Shown here: piece by piece, positions 55,817 to 64,000 of the stretch | Position numbering within the stretch: the stretch's first letter is position 1 | Layout: each line of letters opens with the position of its first letter | Assembly: GCA_913020295.1 (NCBI GenBank) | Contig: CAJWAA010000006.1 | Location: forward strand, 51,873-115,872 | Direction: 5' to 3' | DNA from: an uncultured Flavobacteriaceae bacterium | GTDB taxonomy: Bacteria > Bacteroidota > Bacteroidia > Flavobacteriales > Flavobacteriaceae | DNA: 64,000 bases | Translations under genes and position numbers: made by a program | The notes under the pieces: generated by a model | What the model saw: the letters and a program-made list of their open reading frames with translations, nothing else | Told to the model about the DNA's origin: nothing | Databases searched by the model: none

Positions 55817-57877
55817 CTAGCAGTTCAATTTATTTTTATAGTAATCATAAGTTGTCCATTGAGATCGTTGAATCTTATCCCCTGCTTTTGATTTTACCAT
55901 TTTATTTTGTGGATTTTGATTTACAATTCTTGCCTTTGTATTATCTTTCCAAGATAGCTCAAAAGTATCCAATATTTGCTGTTGTAATTCCTTATCATAA
56001 ACAGGACAAGCCACCTCTACTCTATTTTCGATATTTCGGGTCATAAAATCTGCCGAAGACAAATAAATTTTCTTCTCACCTGCATTTTCAAAAATAATTA
56101 CACGGGAATGCTCCAAAAACTTATCAACCACACTTAGCACAGTGATATTTTCACTCAACCCTTTTACTCCGGGAACTAAACAGCAAATACCCCTAACAAT
56201 CATTTTAATTTTTACTCCTGCCTGGCTTGCTTGATATAGTTTTTCGACTAGAGGGTAATTGGTGATATTATTTAATTTGAGTGAAATACCAGAGGGAAGA
56301 CCCTTTTGGTTGTTTTCAATTTCATTGTCAATCATTTTGGATATGATGGAGGCTGTATAATGAGGCGACACGATCAAGTGTTTATATTTCTTGATTTTAT
56401 AACTTACCTCAAGAAAGTTAAAAACCTTATTGACCTCTTTAAGTATTTTTTGGTTGGTGGTAAACAAGGTATAGTCTGTATAGATCTTGGCGGTAGATTC
56501 ATTGAAATTTCCGGTACTAATGAAACCGTATCGTCTATTTTTCTTATCGTGTTGACGTTCTATGATACATATTTTAGAGTGGACTTTTAGTCCAGGAATA
56601 CCAAAAATCAATTGCACCCCAGCTGCTTCTAATTGTTCGGCGAAATTGATATTATTTTCTTCATCGAATCTTGCCTGGAGCTCAATTTGGACCAAAACTT
56701 TCTTGCCATTTTTTGCCGCATTAATCAAAGCACTAACAATCAAGGATGACTTTGAAAGTCGGTAGATTGTTATTTTTATTGATTTGACCTTGGGATCTAA
56801 TGCCGCTTCTCTCAAAAACTTAATGACATAAGAAAAATCTTGATAGGGAGTATTTAGTAAATAGTCTTTTTGATCAATTGCATCCAATATATTTTCTTCC
56901 ATACTAAGCATGGGTATGGGTAATGGAGGAAAAGAAGAATACAACAAATCTGGACGATCTAAACTTGGAAAATTCATATAGTCTCGCCTTTGGTGATACT
57001 TTCCCCCAGGAATGAGGCTGTCAGTACTATCGATATTGAGTTTCTCCATGACAAAACACAGGGTTTGATCAGGAATTTCTTTATCATAAACCAATCTGAC
57101 AGGATCACTTATCATCCTGTCTTTCACACTAAGTGTTATTTTTTCAAGATAACTAATGGATACGTCTTCTTCTAAGTCGAGTTCGGCATCGCGAGTGATC
57201 TTTACCATATGAGCCTGAATACTCTTATAGTTAAAAAAACTGAAGATCATATGAAAGTGATAACGGATCAAATCGTCTAGCATCATAATATATTGCTTTC
57301 CGTCACCATTCTTAGGTAGCACTACAAATCTTTTGGCATCTTTTGGCATCTCAATCAAGGCGTATATATTTTGATTCTCCGAATCCTGATTCAAGGTCAT
57401 AGTTACTATCAAAAAGGCCTTGTTGGCAGACAAATCTTGATCTCTATTTTGAGACAAAATGATGGTGACCAGAGCAGGGTTTACATTTTGTATAAAATAA
57501 TTTTTCAAAAAATCTTCTTGCTCAGGTTTTACCTCGTTTTGATCGATAAAGAAAATATTTTCTCTCTCCATCTCCTTGTAAATTCCATTAAGAATTTCAA
57601 GGCTTTCATCCTGAAGATCTATCACCTTACTGGTAATTTCCTTAAGCAATGCCTCTGCACTTCTTCCTGCAAAAACTCTTTTACCTGTTTTACCGGATTG
57701 GGCAATTCGCTTTACTGTAGCATATCTGACCTGAAAAAACTCATCCAAATTATTAGAGAAAATTCCCAGAAAACGTAGGCGTTCTAACAATGGAACGTAA
57801 ACATCGTTAGCTTCCTGTAAAACACGTGTATTAAAGTCGAGCCAACTGATTTCTCTATTTATATATATTGGATTCAT
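55817..57877 (-). CDS. ppk1: Polyphosphate kinase 1
   Basis: A 686-residue membrane-associated kinase that makes inorganic polyphosphate from ATP. The N-terminus YINREISWLDFN is the family signature. IPGLKVHSKICII near 430 carries the autophosphorylated His, and the second HSRVIIFENAG segment near 590 completes the phospholipase-D-like site. Length matches PPK1. It lies between sixA and ppx on the same strand, with 12- and 4-base gaps. Confidence 0.96.
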   Translation of the reverse strand: MNPIYINREISWLDFNTRVLQEANDVYVPLLERLRFLGIFSNNLDEFFQVRYATVKRIAQSGKTGKRVFAGRSAEALLKEITSKVIDLQDESLEILNGIYKEMERENIFFIDQNEVKPEQEDFLKNYFIQNVNPALVTIILSQNRDQDLSANKAFLIVTMTLNQDSENQNIYALIEMPKDAKRFVVLPKNGDGKQYIMMLDDLIRYHFHMIFSFFNYKSIQAHMVKITRDAELDLEEDVSISYLEKITLSVKDRMISDPVRLVYDKEIPDQTLCFVMEKLNIDSTDSLIPGGKYHQRRDYMNFPSLDRPDLLYSSFPPLPIPMLSMEENILDAIDQKDYLLNTPYQDFSYVIKFLREAALDPKVKSIKITIYRLSKSSLIVSALINAAKNGKKVLVQIELQARFDEENNINFAEQLEAAGVQLIFGIPGLKVHSKICIIERQHDKKNRRYGFISTGNFNESTAKIYTDYTLFTTNQKILKEVNKVFNFLEVSYKIKKYKHLIVSPHYTASIISKMIDNEIENNQKGLPSGISLKLNNITNYPLVEKLYQASQAGVKIKMIVRGICCLVPGVKGLSENITVLSVVDKFLEHSRVIIFENAGEKKIYLSSADFMTRNIENRVEVACPVYDKELQQQILDTFELSWKDNTKARIVNQNPQNKMVKSKAGDKIQRSQWTTYDYYKNKLNC

Positions 57878-57889
57878 ATATACTTATTT

Positions 57890-58375
57890 TCACCAAAAAT
57901 TATTTTGTTCTTGACCCAATAACGCTTCACCTTTTCTAAGATCACTCCACTGATCTCCATTAAAAGTAATCTGAACACATCCAGCGGTTCTCAAATGATT
58001 AATACCTGCATCCGAGAAATGATTGATTACCTCAGTAAAGGCAGGGTTGTGTCCAACTAAAACAACTTTATCCCAATGATTATCTAAAGAATATACATAA
58101 TCAATTACACTTAGGGCCGAAAAAGTGTAGAGATGATTATCAATTTTGAGTTTTTCAAGTGGAAAATTCAATTCGTAGATCATCATGATAGCCGTGTGTA
58201 CAGCCCTAATAGCAGAACTGGAAATGATTATATCTGAAGGACTAAAAAAATCAATATTTTTTTGAGAAACTTTTTTAATCCTGTCCATCCCTTGTGGTGA
58301 AAGTGGTCTATTAATGTCGTCTACCCTATAGGCTCTATTAGATTTGGCATGTCTCAAGATAACGAGTTGTTTCAT
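57890..58375 (-). CDS. sixA: SixA-type histidine phosphatase
   Basis: A 161-residue phosphohistidine phosphatase. The R-H-A-K motif at residues 7-10 contains the catalytic His, and the second His is in LVGHNPAF near 110. It is compact, as in SixA. Its place directly before ppk1 hints at a link between phosphohistidine removal and PPK1, whose catalysis uses a phosphohistidine, but this is speculation. Confidence 0.9.
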   Translation of the reverse strand: MKQLVILRHAKSNRAYRVDDINRPLSPQGMDRIKKVSQKNIDFFSPSDIIISSSAIRAVHTAIMMIYELNFPLEKLKIDNHLYTFSALSVIDYVYSLDNHWDKVVLVGHNPAFTEVINHFSDAGINHLRTAGCVQITFNGDQWSDLRKGEALLGQEQNNFW

Positions 58376-58378
58376 TTT

Positions 58379-59038
58379 TCACGGAGCTAAGCGTTTTGCT
58401 TTCCAATTTATGCCATCTAGATAACAACATATCCTATCATGCAAGCGGTTAGGGCGCCCTTGCCAAAATTCAATTTCAATAGGTCTGATCAATATACCTC
58501 CCCAATGATCCGGTCGGGGTATTAATTTATTTTTAAACTTATTCTCTAGGGTTGTATTGAGGTCCTCTAAAAATTTACGATCGGGTATAACCTCGCTTTG
58601 TGGAGAGACATGAGCACCTAACTGGTTTCCCCTTGGTCGTGAATTAAAATATTTATCAGATCTCTCCTCAGATAATTTTTCAGCTCTACCCTTAATGATG
58701 ATCTGTCGCTCCAAACCAGGCCAGTAGAAAGATAGCCCTACCTTAGGGTGCTTAAATAATGATTTTCCCTTTTCGCTTTTGTAGTTGGTAAAAAACACAA
58801 AACCTTCTTCAGAAAAATCTTTAAGTAATACAACTCTGGCTCTGGGATAACCATCATCACCAAAGGTGGTTAAACTCATTGCATTTGCCTCGTCAATAGT
58901 CTCTTCTTCTTGAGCCTGAGAAAACCATTTTTGAAAAAGCTGCATTGGATTGTCCTTAACATGATGAATATCCAATGTATCTTTTTCATATGATTTCCGA
59001 AGATCAGCCAACTTAGGTTTCATCTCATTTGTACTCAT
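58379..59038 (-). CDS. pdxH: Pyridoxamine 5'-phosphate oxidase
   Basis: A 219-residue FMN enzyme for the last step of pyridoxal phosphate formation. It shows the FMN-binding stretch RVVLLKDFSEEGFVFFTNY, the N-S-R-P-R-G-N-Q-L-G-A motif near 132-142 and the C-terminal EFWQGRPNRLHDR, all characteristic. Three bases separate its stop from sixA. Length is normal. Confidence 0.96.
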   Translation of the reverse strand: MSTNEMKPKLADLRKSYEKDTLDIHHVKDNPMQLFQKWFSQAQEEETIDEANAMSLTTFGDDGYPRARVVLLKDFSEEGFVFFTNYKSEKGKSLFKHPKVGLSFYWPGLERQIIIKGRAEKLSEERSDKYFNSRPRGNQLGAHVSPQSEVIPDRKFLEDLNTTLENKFKNKLIPRPDHWGGILIRPIEIEFWQGRPNRLHDRICCYLDGINWKAKRLAP

Positions 59039-59067
59039 GTTTACAAATTTACGATTAATCCATCAGA

Positions 59068-59973
59068 CTAAATATCAAATATTTTACCATCTGATGCCAA
59101 TGATACAGAATCGAAAATTGAGGAGGCCTCAAGTAAAAAATCATTTTTTTCACTGTAACGCGATGAGAAATGTCCTAAAACCAGTCGTTTGACTTGAGCC
59201 AAACGAGCAATTTTAGCTGCTTGAGAAGCAGTACTGTGCTTGGTTTTTTTAGCCAAATTTTGGTGGACATCCAAAAAAGTTGACTCATGATATAGCATAT
59301 CGACTTCCTTAATCAATGGCACAATAGATTCATTGTAAGCCGTATCGCTACAAAATGCATATCGCTTTACTGGATTTGGATCGAGGGTGACCATTTTATT
59401 TTTAAGGGTTGTACCATCCCCCAAAATCAAATCTTTTCCCAGTTTAAGGTTATGTAAATCACAGATAGGGATATCGTAGTTTTTTATTTTTTCATTATCT
59501 AACTTTCTTAAACCTTGTTTCTCCTGAAACAAAAAACCATTTGAATATATTCGATGGTCAAGTGGTATAGTATAAACAGTTAGTGAATCGTCTTCGAAAA
59601 TAAGTTCTGATTCTTTTTTTTCTAGCTCATGAAAAAACAAATTGTAATTCGTCCATGAATTGGCCAGTTTAAGTTGAAGAGTTAGTATTTCCTTAATCCC
59701 TTTTGGTCCATAAATATTTAAATCAGCAGTCCTACCAAGAAGTCTGAACGTACTAATTAGTCCTACCAAGCCATAAAAGTGATCACCATGTAAGTGGGAA
59801 ATAAAAATATGTTTTATCCTCGAAAACTTAATTTTATTTTGACGCAGTTGAATCTGAGTGCCTTCACCACAATCAATTAAAAAAAGATGATCTTTGACCT
59901 CTAATAACTGAGATGTCGTATGAGCGTTTTCAAATGGGGTTGCTGAATGACAACCTAATATCTTAAGTTTCAT
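59068..59973 (-). CDS. rnz: Ribonuclease Z
   Basis: A 301-residue metallo-beta-lactamase-fold endonuclease that trims tRNA 3' ends. The zinc motif HLHGDHFYGL lies near 61-70, and further ligands are in FCSDTAYNE near 205 and GHFSSRY near 265. SATPFENAHTTS near the start is typical. Its start overlaps the end of a small hypothetical gene by 4 bases. Confidence 0.95.
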   Translation of the reverse strand: MKLKILGCHSATPFENAHTTSQLLEVKDHLFLIDCGEGTQIQLRQNKIKFSRIKHIFISHLHGDHFYGLVGLISTFRLLGRTADLNIYGPKGIKEILTLQLKLANSWTNYNLFFHELEKKESELIFEDDSLTVYTIPLDHRIYSNGFLFQEKQGLRKLDNEKIKNYDIPICDLHNLKLGKDLILGDGTTLKNKMVTLDPNPVKRYAFCSDTAYNESIVPLIKEVDMLYHESTFLDVHQNLAKKTKHSTASQAAKIARLAQVKRLVLGHFSSRYSEKNDFLLEASSIFDSVSLASDGKIFDI

Positions 59974-60299
59974 AATGATGCTCCTAGATCTCTTTGAATT
60001 TGCTCAATCTGGATATAATCTTCTGCTTCGATAAGTGTGGGAACAATATTTAAAAATTCAAAATCAAAAATAGATGAAGTCTCTTTAAACAGTATAACCA
60101 TGCAAAATCCCTTGTCGATATGACCTTTATTGATTTGTTTGAGTAAAGACAAAAAAGACTGCTCGATTACTTCGTGTGCTAACAGATCAATAATGAGATC
60201 AGAGGAAAAAAATAATCCTAGGGAATTATTACCGAAAGATTCCGGTTCATTCCTCTCTAACTTAAGGTATAAGTGGTTTTTCTTTTTTTTTAAGATCAT
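59970..60299 (-). CDS. Hypothetical protein between pyrB and rnz
   Basis: A 109-residue protein whose ends overlap pyrB and rnz by 4 bases each, so it is clearly part of this operon. The alternating hydrophobic strands and helices (GFCMVILFKETSSIFDFEFLNIVPTLIEA) suggest a small STAS-like alpha/beta fold, but no diagnostic motif is visible. I recall a similar small gene before rnz in other flavobacteria. No function is assigned. Confidence 0.75.
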   Translation of the reverse strand: MILKKKKNHLYLKLERNEPESFGNNSLGLFFSSDLIIDLLAHEVIEQSFLSLLKQINKGHIDKGFCMVILFKETSSIFDFEFLNIVPTLIEAEDYIQIEQIQRDLGASL

Positions 60300-61234
60300 T
60301 TTGAGGAAACATTGAGTTTGGCAACCAAAAGATAGATAATGGCCATTCTGACGGCTACTCCGTTCTCAACTTGATCTAATATAATGGCATTTTGGGAGTC
60401 GGCAACGTCAGAGGTGATCTCAACCCCTCTGTTGATTGGACCAGGGTGTAACAAAATTATTTCTTTTTTGAGACTAGCCAGTTTTTTTGCATTAAGCCCA
60501 TATAGTTGAGCATATTCTCGGTTAGAAGGAAAGTAATTCAAATCCATTCTTTCGTTTTGAACCCTTAACATGTTAACGGCATCACACCACTTAAGGGTTT
60601 GCATCAAATCGGAACTTAAGGTTACCCCAAGGGATTCAATATGTTTGGGGATCAATGACTTTGGGCCACAAAGCTGAATTTGAGCCCCTAACATTTTAAG
60701 GGCATAGATATTTGATAAAGCGACTCTGGAATGAAGAATATCTCCTACGATGGCGATCTTTTTTCCTTTTAATCCGCCCAATTTTTCTTTGATCGAATAG
60801 GCATCCAGCAGGGCTTGAGAGGGATGCTCATGGGTGCCATCTCCTGCATTGATAATACAAGCATCTACATTTTTGGAAAGGAATAGGGCTACTCCTGGGT
60901 TGGGATGCCTAATTACCACTACATCTACTTTCATAGCCAGAATATTATTCACCGTATCGATTAGGGTCTCTCCTTTATTAACCGAAGATTGGGAGGCAGA
61001 AAAGTTGATCAAATCAGCACTCAATCTCTTTTCAGCTAACTCAAAGGAAAGTTTGGTTCTTGTGCTGTTTTCAAAAAAAAGATTTGCAACAGTAGTATCC
61101 CTTAAGCTAGGCACTTTTTTGATCGGGCGGTTGATGACTTCTTTAAAATGATCTGCAGTTTTAAAAATCAAGTGGACATCCTCTTCTTTGAGGTATTTAA
61201 TTCCGAGAAGATGATTGACGCTTAACTGTTCCAT
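60296..61234 (-). CDS. pyrB: Aspartate carbamoyltransferase catalytic subunit
   Basis: A 312-residue enzyme for the first committed step of pyrimidine synthesis. FFENSTRTKLSFE near residues 53-65 binds carbamoyl phosphate, HPSQALLD is near 138, and LLHPGPINRG near 265 binds aspartate. No regulatory pyrI gene is beside it. It starts 3 bases after the pyrR stop, so PyrR and PyrB are co-transcribed. Confidence 0.97.
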   Translation of the reverse strand: MEQLSVNHLLGIKYLKEEDVHLIFKTADHFKEVINRPIKKVPSLRDTTVANLFFENSTRTKLSFELAEKRLSADLINFSASQSSVNKGETLIDTVNNILAMKVDVVVIRHPNPGVALFLSKNVDACIINAGDGTHEHPSQALLDAYSIKEKLGGLKGKKIAIVGDILHSRVALSNIYALKMLGAQIQLCGPKSLIPKHIESLGVTLSSDLMQTLKWCDAVNMLRVQNERMDLNYFPSNREYAQLYGLNAKKLASLKKEIILLHPGPINRGVEITSDVADSQNAIILDQVENGVAVRMAIIYLLVAKLNVSSK

Positions 61235-61237
61235 AGG

Positions 61238-61777
61238 CTATCTTTTTTCAATGAAAACAGTGTCTTGTTTAGCTTGTTCTCTCCATTCTACCCTAACCTT
61301 ATCTCCTTCCAAAGCATCGACTTGAACCCCTGTATAATCCGGTTGAATAGGAAGATCACGACTGAATCTACGGTCGATCAATACCAGTAGTTGAATATCA
61401 TTAGGACGACCGTAGTGGTCTAATGCAGTCAAAGCAGCTCTAATACTTCTTCCCGTGAAAAGTACATCATCAATGATGACTACAGATTTCCCCTCTATGG
61501 TTAACTCCATTTCAGAATATGAAGGAGAAAGTGTTTTGTCGAATCGTCTAAAATCATCTCTAAAAAAAGTAATGTCTAATTTACCGTTGGTGATGTTTTT
61601 CAGCCCATAATCATTTTTCAAAAGTTCGACCAATCGGTTAAGTAACAAGATGCCCCTGGGTTGTAGACCAACCAATACCACTTCATTAAAGTCATTGAAT
61701 TTTTCTATCAACTGGCTGGCCAATCTTTTGAGAATGATCTCTATTTTTTTTTGAGATAGCAGTACTCTATGAGCCAT
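61238..61777 (-). CDS. pyrR: PyrR bifunctional regulator / uracil phosphoribosyltransferase
   Basis: About 179 residues. I take the ATG at 61777 (MAHRVLLSQKK), as in other PyrR; an upstream ATG at 61807 adds 10 hydrophobic residues with no support. The PRPP-binding motif VVIIDDVLFTGRSIRAAL is near 92-109. In other bacteria PyrR binds pyr mRNA to cause attenuation. The leader here is only about 50 bases after the rpsA terminator, with no obvious PyrR-binding hairpin. Confidence 0.94.
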   Translation of the reverse strand: MAHRVLLSQKKIEIILKRLASQLIEKFNDFNEVVLVGLQPRGILLLNRLVELLKNDYGLKNITNGKLDITFFRDDFRRFDKTLSPSYSEMELTIEGKSVVIIDDVLFTGRSIRAALTALDHYGRPNDIQLLVLIDRRFSRDLPIQPDYTGVQVDALEGDKVRVEWREQAKQDTVFIEKR

Positions 61778-61829
61778 TAGGAATTTTTGATAGAACAAAA
61801 ATATCATTTTTTAATGAATCCCGCTAAAC

Positions 61830-61858
61830 AAAAAAACCCTTCCTACTGGAAGGGTTTT
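61830..61858 (-). terminator. Rho-independent terminator after rpsA
   Basis: An 11-bp perfect stem (61833-61843 with 61848-61858) and a 4-base loop. On the minus strand it ends in a run of T (complement of 61830-61836), 22 bases beyond the rpsA stop. Confidence 0.88.
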
Positions 61859-61880
61859 AATATTAAATCAAATATTTAAT

Positions 61881-64000
61881 TTAGCTTTTGCCTTTCATTT
61901 TTTGCTTTAAATCGGCCAAAGCATCTAAATCTCCAAGAGTAGTTTTTTCTAAATTACTTTCTTTGACTTTTTTTACAGCCCTTTTATAATTGATTTTTTC
62001 CTGCTCCTTAAACAAGTTGGTATGTGATGCTACAACCCTCTTGAACTCTTTGTTGAATTCAATAATCTTAAACTCGGCTTCTTCTCCTTTAGTCAATTTG
62101 GAGCCATCTTCTTTTTCCATATGCCTTTGTGGTACAAAAGCAATTACGTCCTCATTAAATTTAATGGTTGCTCCTTTATCAACGATTTCGGTGATAGCTG
62201 TTTTGTGAACAGAATCCAAAGCAAACTCATCAGCATAATTATCCCAAGGATTGTCTTGGGTTTGTTTGTGACCTAAGCTAAGTTTCCTGCCCTCTACATC
62301 AAGTTCCAATACCATAACGTCGATCTCGTCAGCCAAGGTCAATAGTTCTGATGGATGCTTAACTTTCTTGGTCCAAGACAAATCAGAGATATAAACCAGT
62401 CCGTCAACTCCCTCTTCTAGTTCAATAAATACGCCAAAGTTGGTAAAGTTTCTTACAATTCCTTTGTGTTTTGAACCTACTGGATATTTGGAAGTTATGT
62501 CAGTCCAAGGATCGGGAGTAAGCTGTTTGATCCCCAAAGACATTTTGCGAGTTTCGCGATCCAAACTCAATAATACGGCATCCACTTCATCCCCAACATT
62601 TACAAAGTCTTGGGCAGACCTTAGATGAGTTGACCAGGACATTTCGGAAACGTGAACCAATCCTTCTACTCCATCTTCAATTTCTATAAAAGCACCGTAA
62701 TCAGCAATCACGACCACTTTTCCTTTAACATTGTCTCCTTCTTTGAGTTCATCACTCAGGCGTTCCCATGGGTGGGCACTTAATTGTTTTAAGCCCAATT
62801 GAATCCTAGACTTATCGTCATCAAAATCAAGAATCACTACATTAAGCTTTTGATCCAATTCCAAAATTTCGTTAGGGTGATTAATACGACTCCAGGACAA
62901 ATCGGTAATATGAACCAATCCATCTACACCGCCAAGGTCGACAAAAACTCCATAGGAGGTAATATTTTTGACAATACCCTCCAAGACTTGTCCTTTTTCT
63001 AGTTGACCAATGATCTCTTTCTTTTGTTCTTCTAGATCGGCCTCAATAAGTGCTTTATGAGAAACAACTACATTTTTAAATTCATGGTTGATTTTAACCA
63101 CCTTGAATTCCATGGTTTTGTCAACATACTGATCGTAATCTCTAATAGGCTTGACGTCAATTTGAGAACCAGGTAAGAATGCCTCAATTCCAAAAACATC
63201 AACAATCATTCCTCCTTTGGTACGACATTTAACAAAACCATTAACGATTTCACCGTTGTCATGGGCGTTGTTAACACGATCCCAAGCCTTAATAACCCGC
63301 GCTTTTCTATGCGATAAAATCAGCTGTCCGGTTTTATCTTCACGGGTATCAACTACTACTTCAACAATGTCTCCAACTTTAAGGTTGGGATTGTATCTAA
63401 ACTCATTGAGAGAAATTACACCTTCTGATTTGGCATTTATGTCAATAATGGCCTCTCGATCTGTAAGATGTACAATGGTACCATTCAAGACATCTTCATC
63501 AGAAGTATCAACAAAATTTTCGGCGACGAGTGATTCAAATTCTTTCAACTGTTCGTCTTCTATTATATCAATGCCCTCTTGATAATTATGCCAATTGAAG
63601 TTTTTCAGAAATTCATCTGTTTCATCATCTTCTTTGTCTATGTGTTTTGATTTTCCAGGAGATTGCTTGTGTTTTAGAACAGCAACTGCGGTGTCTTGTG
63701 CAATCTTTTCCTCAAAAACGTCAAGTTTTTGGGCTTTAGATTTTTTGGTAGTTGTGGTTTTTTTTGCAGCTGCAGTTTTTTTTGTAGCTGTGGCTTTTTT
63801 AGTAGCTGTGGTTTTTTTTGCGGCTGCAGTTTTTTTTGTAGCTGTGGTTTTTTTTGTAGCTGCAGTTTTTTTTGTAGCTGTGGTTTTTTTTGCAGCTGCA
63901 GTTTTTTTTGTAGCTGTGGTTTTTTTTGCAGCTGCAGTTTTTTTTGTAGCTGTGGTTTTTTTTGCAGCTGTAGTTTTTTTAGTAGCTGTGGTTTTTTTTG
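61881..64000 (-). CDS. rpsA: 30S ribosomal protein S1, 5' end beyond the window
   Basis: The frame stays open from the stop at 61881 to the right edge, at least 705 residues. Six S1 RNA-binding domains are visible, for example NGTIVHLTDREAIIDI, GIVKNITSYGVFVDLGGVDGL and GIVRNFTNFGVFIELEEG. Before them comes FNWHNYQEGID, the usual Bacteroidota lead-in, and an acidic linker. Before that lies a long Lys/Thr/Ala repeat tail that reaches the edge. A TTG at 63548 is an internal codon, not the start. S1 brings mRNA to the ribosome. Confidence 0.95.
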   Translation of the reverse strand, partial: KKTTATKKTTAAKKTTATKKTAAAKKTTATKKTAAAKKTTATKKTAATKKTTATKKTAAAKKTTATKKATATKKTAAAKKTTTTKKSKAQKLDVFEEKIAQDTAVAVLKHKQSPGKSKHIDKEDDETDEFLKNFNWHNYQEGIDIIEDEQLKEFESLVAENFVDTSDEDVLNGTIVHLTDREAIIDINAKSEGVISLNEFRYNPNLKVGDIVEVVVDTREDKTGQLILSHRKARVIKAWDRVNNAHDNGEIVNGFVKCRTKGGMIVDVFGIEAFLPGSQIDVKPIRDYDQYVDKTMEFKVVKINHEFKNVVVSHKALIEADLEEQKKEIIGQLEKGQVLEGIVKNITSYGVFVDLGGVDGLVHITDLSWSRINHPNEILELDQKLNVVILDFDDDKSRIQLGLKQLSAHPWERLSDELKEGDNVKGKVVVIADYGAFIEIEDGVEGLVHVSEMSWSTHLRSAQDFVNVGDEVDAVLLSLDRETRKMSLGIKQLTPDPWTDITSKYPVGSKHKGIVRNFTNFGVFIELEEGVDGLVYISDLSWTKKVKHPSELLTLADEIDVMVLELDVEGRKLSLGHKQTQDNPWDNYADEFALDSVHKTAITEIVDKGATIKFNEDVIAFVPQRHMEKEDGSKLTKGEEAEFKIIEFNKEFKRVVASHTNLFKEQEKINYKRAVKKVKESNLEKTTLGDLDALADLKQKMKGKS
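63741..64000 (-). repeat. 18-bp tandem repeat coding a KKTTAT/KKTAAA tail of S1
   Basis: About 14 copies of an 18-base unit run to the window edge. On the coding strand each unit begins AAAAAAAC and ends in GCT-ACN or GCT-GCN. Two variants often alternate, giving a 36-base super-period. The coded tail is K-K-T-(T/A)-A-(T/A), very basic and low in complexity, like a histone H1 tail. Copy number could vary by slippage. Confidence 0.93.

Noticed and set aside
63546..63548. TTG as the start of ribosomal protein S1
   Set aside because: The frame continues upstream with the conserved FNWHNYQEGID segment and the basic repeat tail to the window edge.
63741..64000. The 18-bp repeat as a CRISPR array or non-coding satellite
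   Set aside because: There are no unique spacers, and the repeat keeps the rpsA reading frame as whole codons.

Overview
The window looks like an AT-rich chromosome segment from a marine-type member of the Bacteroidota, most likely a flavobacterium. The evidence is a SusC/SusD pair, many Bacteroidota-style lipoproteins, a fused aspartate kinase/homoserine dehydrogenase, a PgpH-type HD membrane protein, an S1 protein with a Lys/Ala/Thr tail, and several start-proximal boxes that fit the Bacteroidota -7 consensus TAnnTTTG. Almost no gene has a Shine-Dalgarno-like sequence, which also fits this phylum.

Region 1 (1-20.7 kb) is accessory and catabolic. It opens with the end of a polysaccharide-utilisation locus (SusC 3' end, SusD) facing two lipoprotein sulfatases, so a sulfated glycan is the likely substrate. 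Then comes a three-gene unit (Gfo/Idh/MocA dehydrogenase, galactokinase-like GHMP kinase, sugar nucleotidyltransferase) that looks like a sugar activation or salvage route. Next are a Bax-inhibitor-1-like membrane protein, a DUF5916 outer-membrane protein, small secreted proteins, a haem-c DUF1592/DUF1588-type protein overlapping a DUF1552 protein, and a secreted beta-propeller protein.

Region 2 (20.87-27.85 kb) is the most interesting part. Eight closely packed genes encode a type III polyketide synthase with its own FabL-like reductase, FabZ-like dehydratase, ketosynthase, acyl carrier protein and phosphopantetheinyl transferase, plus a methyltransferase and an FAD oxidoreductase. This reads as a self-contained pathway for a methylated and oxidised phenolic, pyrone or quinone lipid. 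The block ends at an intact tRNA-Ser(GCT) gene and begins at a 23-base imperfect direct copy of that tRNA's 3' end, the geometry expected of an integrated island.

Region 3 (27.9-64 kb) is mainly housekeeping: pgpH-like, NlpC/P60 peptidase, gyrA with a TPR gene, clpC, the thrABC operon with a long leader, an aminopeptidase P, gcvT, yebC, kdsB, a RecD-like helicase, rsmD, RNase P RNA, dnaX (split by a -1 frame change exactly at the end of the clamp-loader domains), miaE, the ppx-ppk-sixA polyphosphate genes, pdxH, rnz, pyrB-pyrR and rpsA. rpsA runs off the right edge through an 18-bp tandem repeat coding a histone-H1-like tail. No CRISPR array, insertion sequence or intact prophage was seen.
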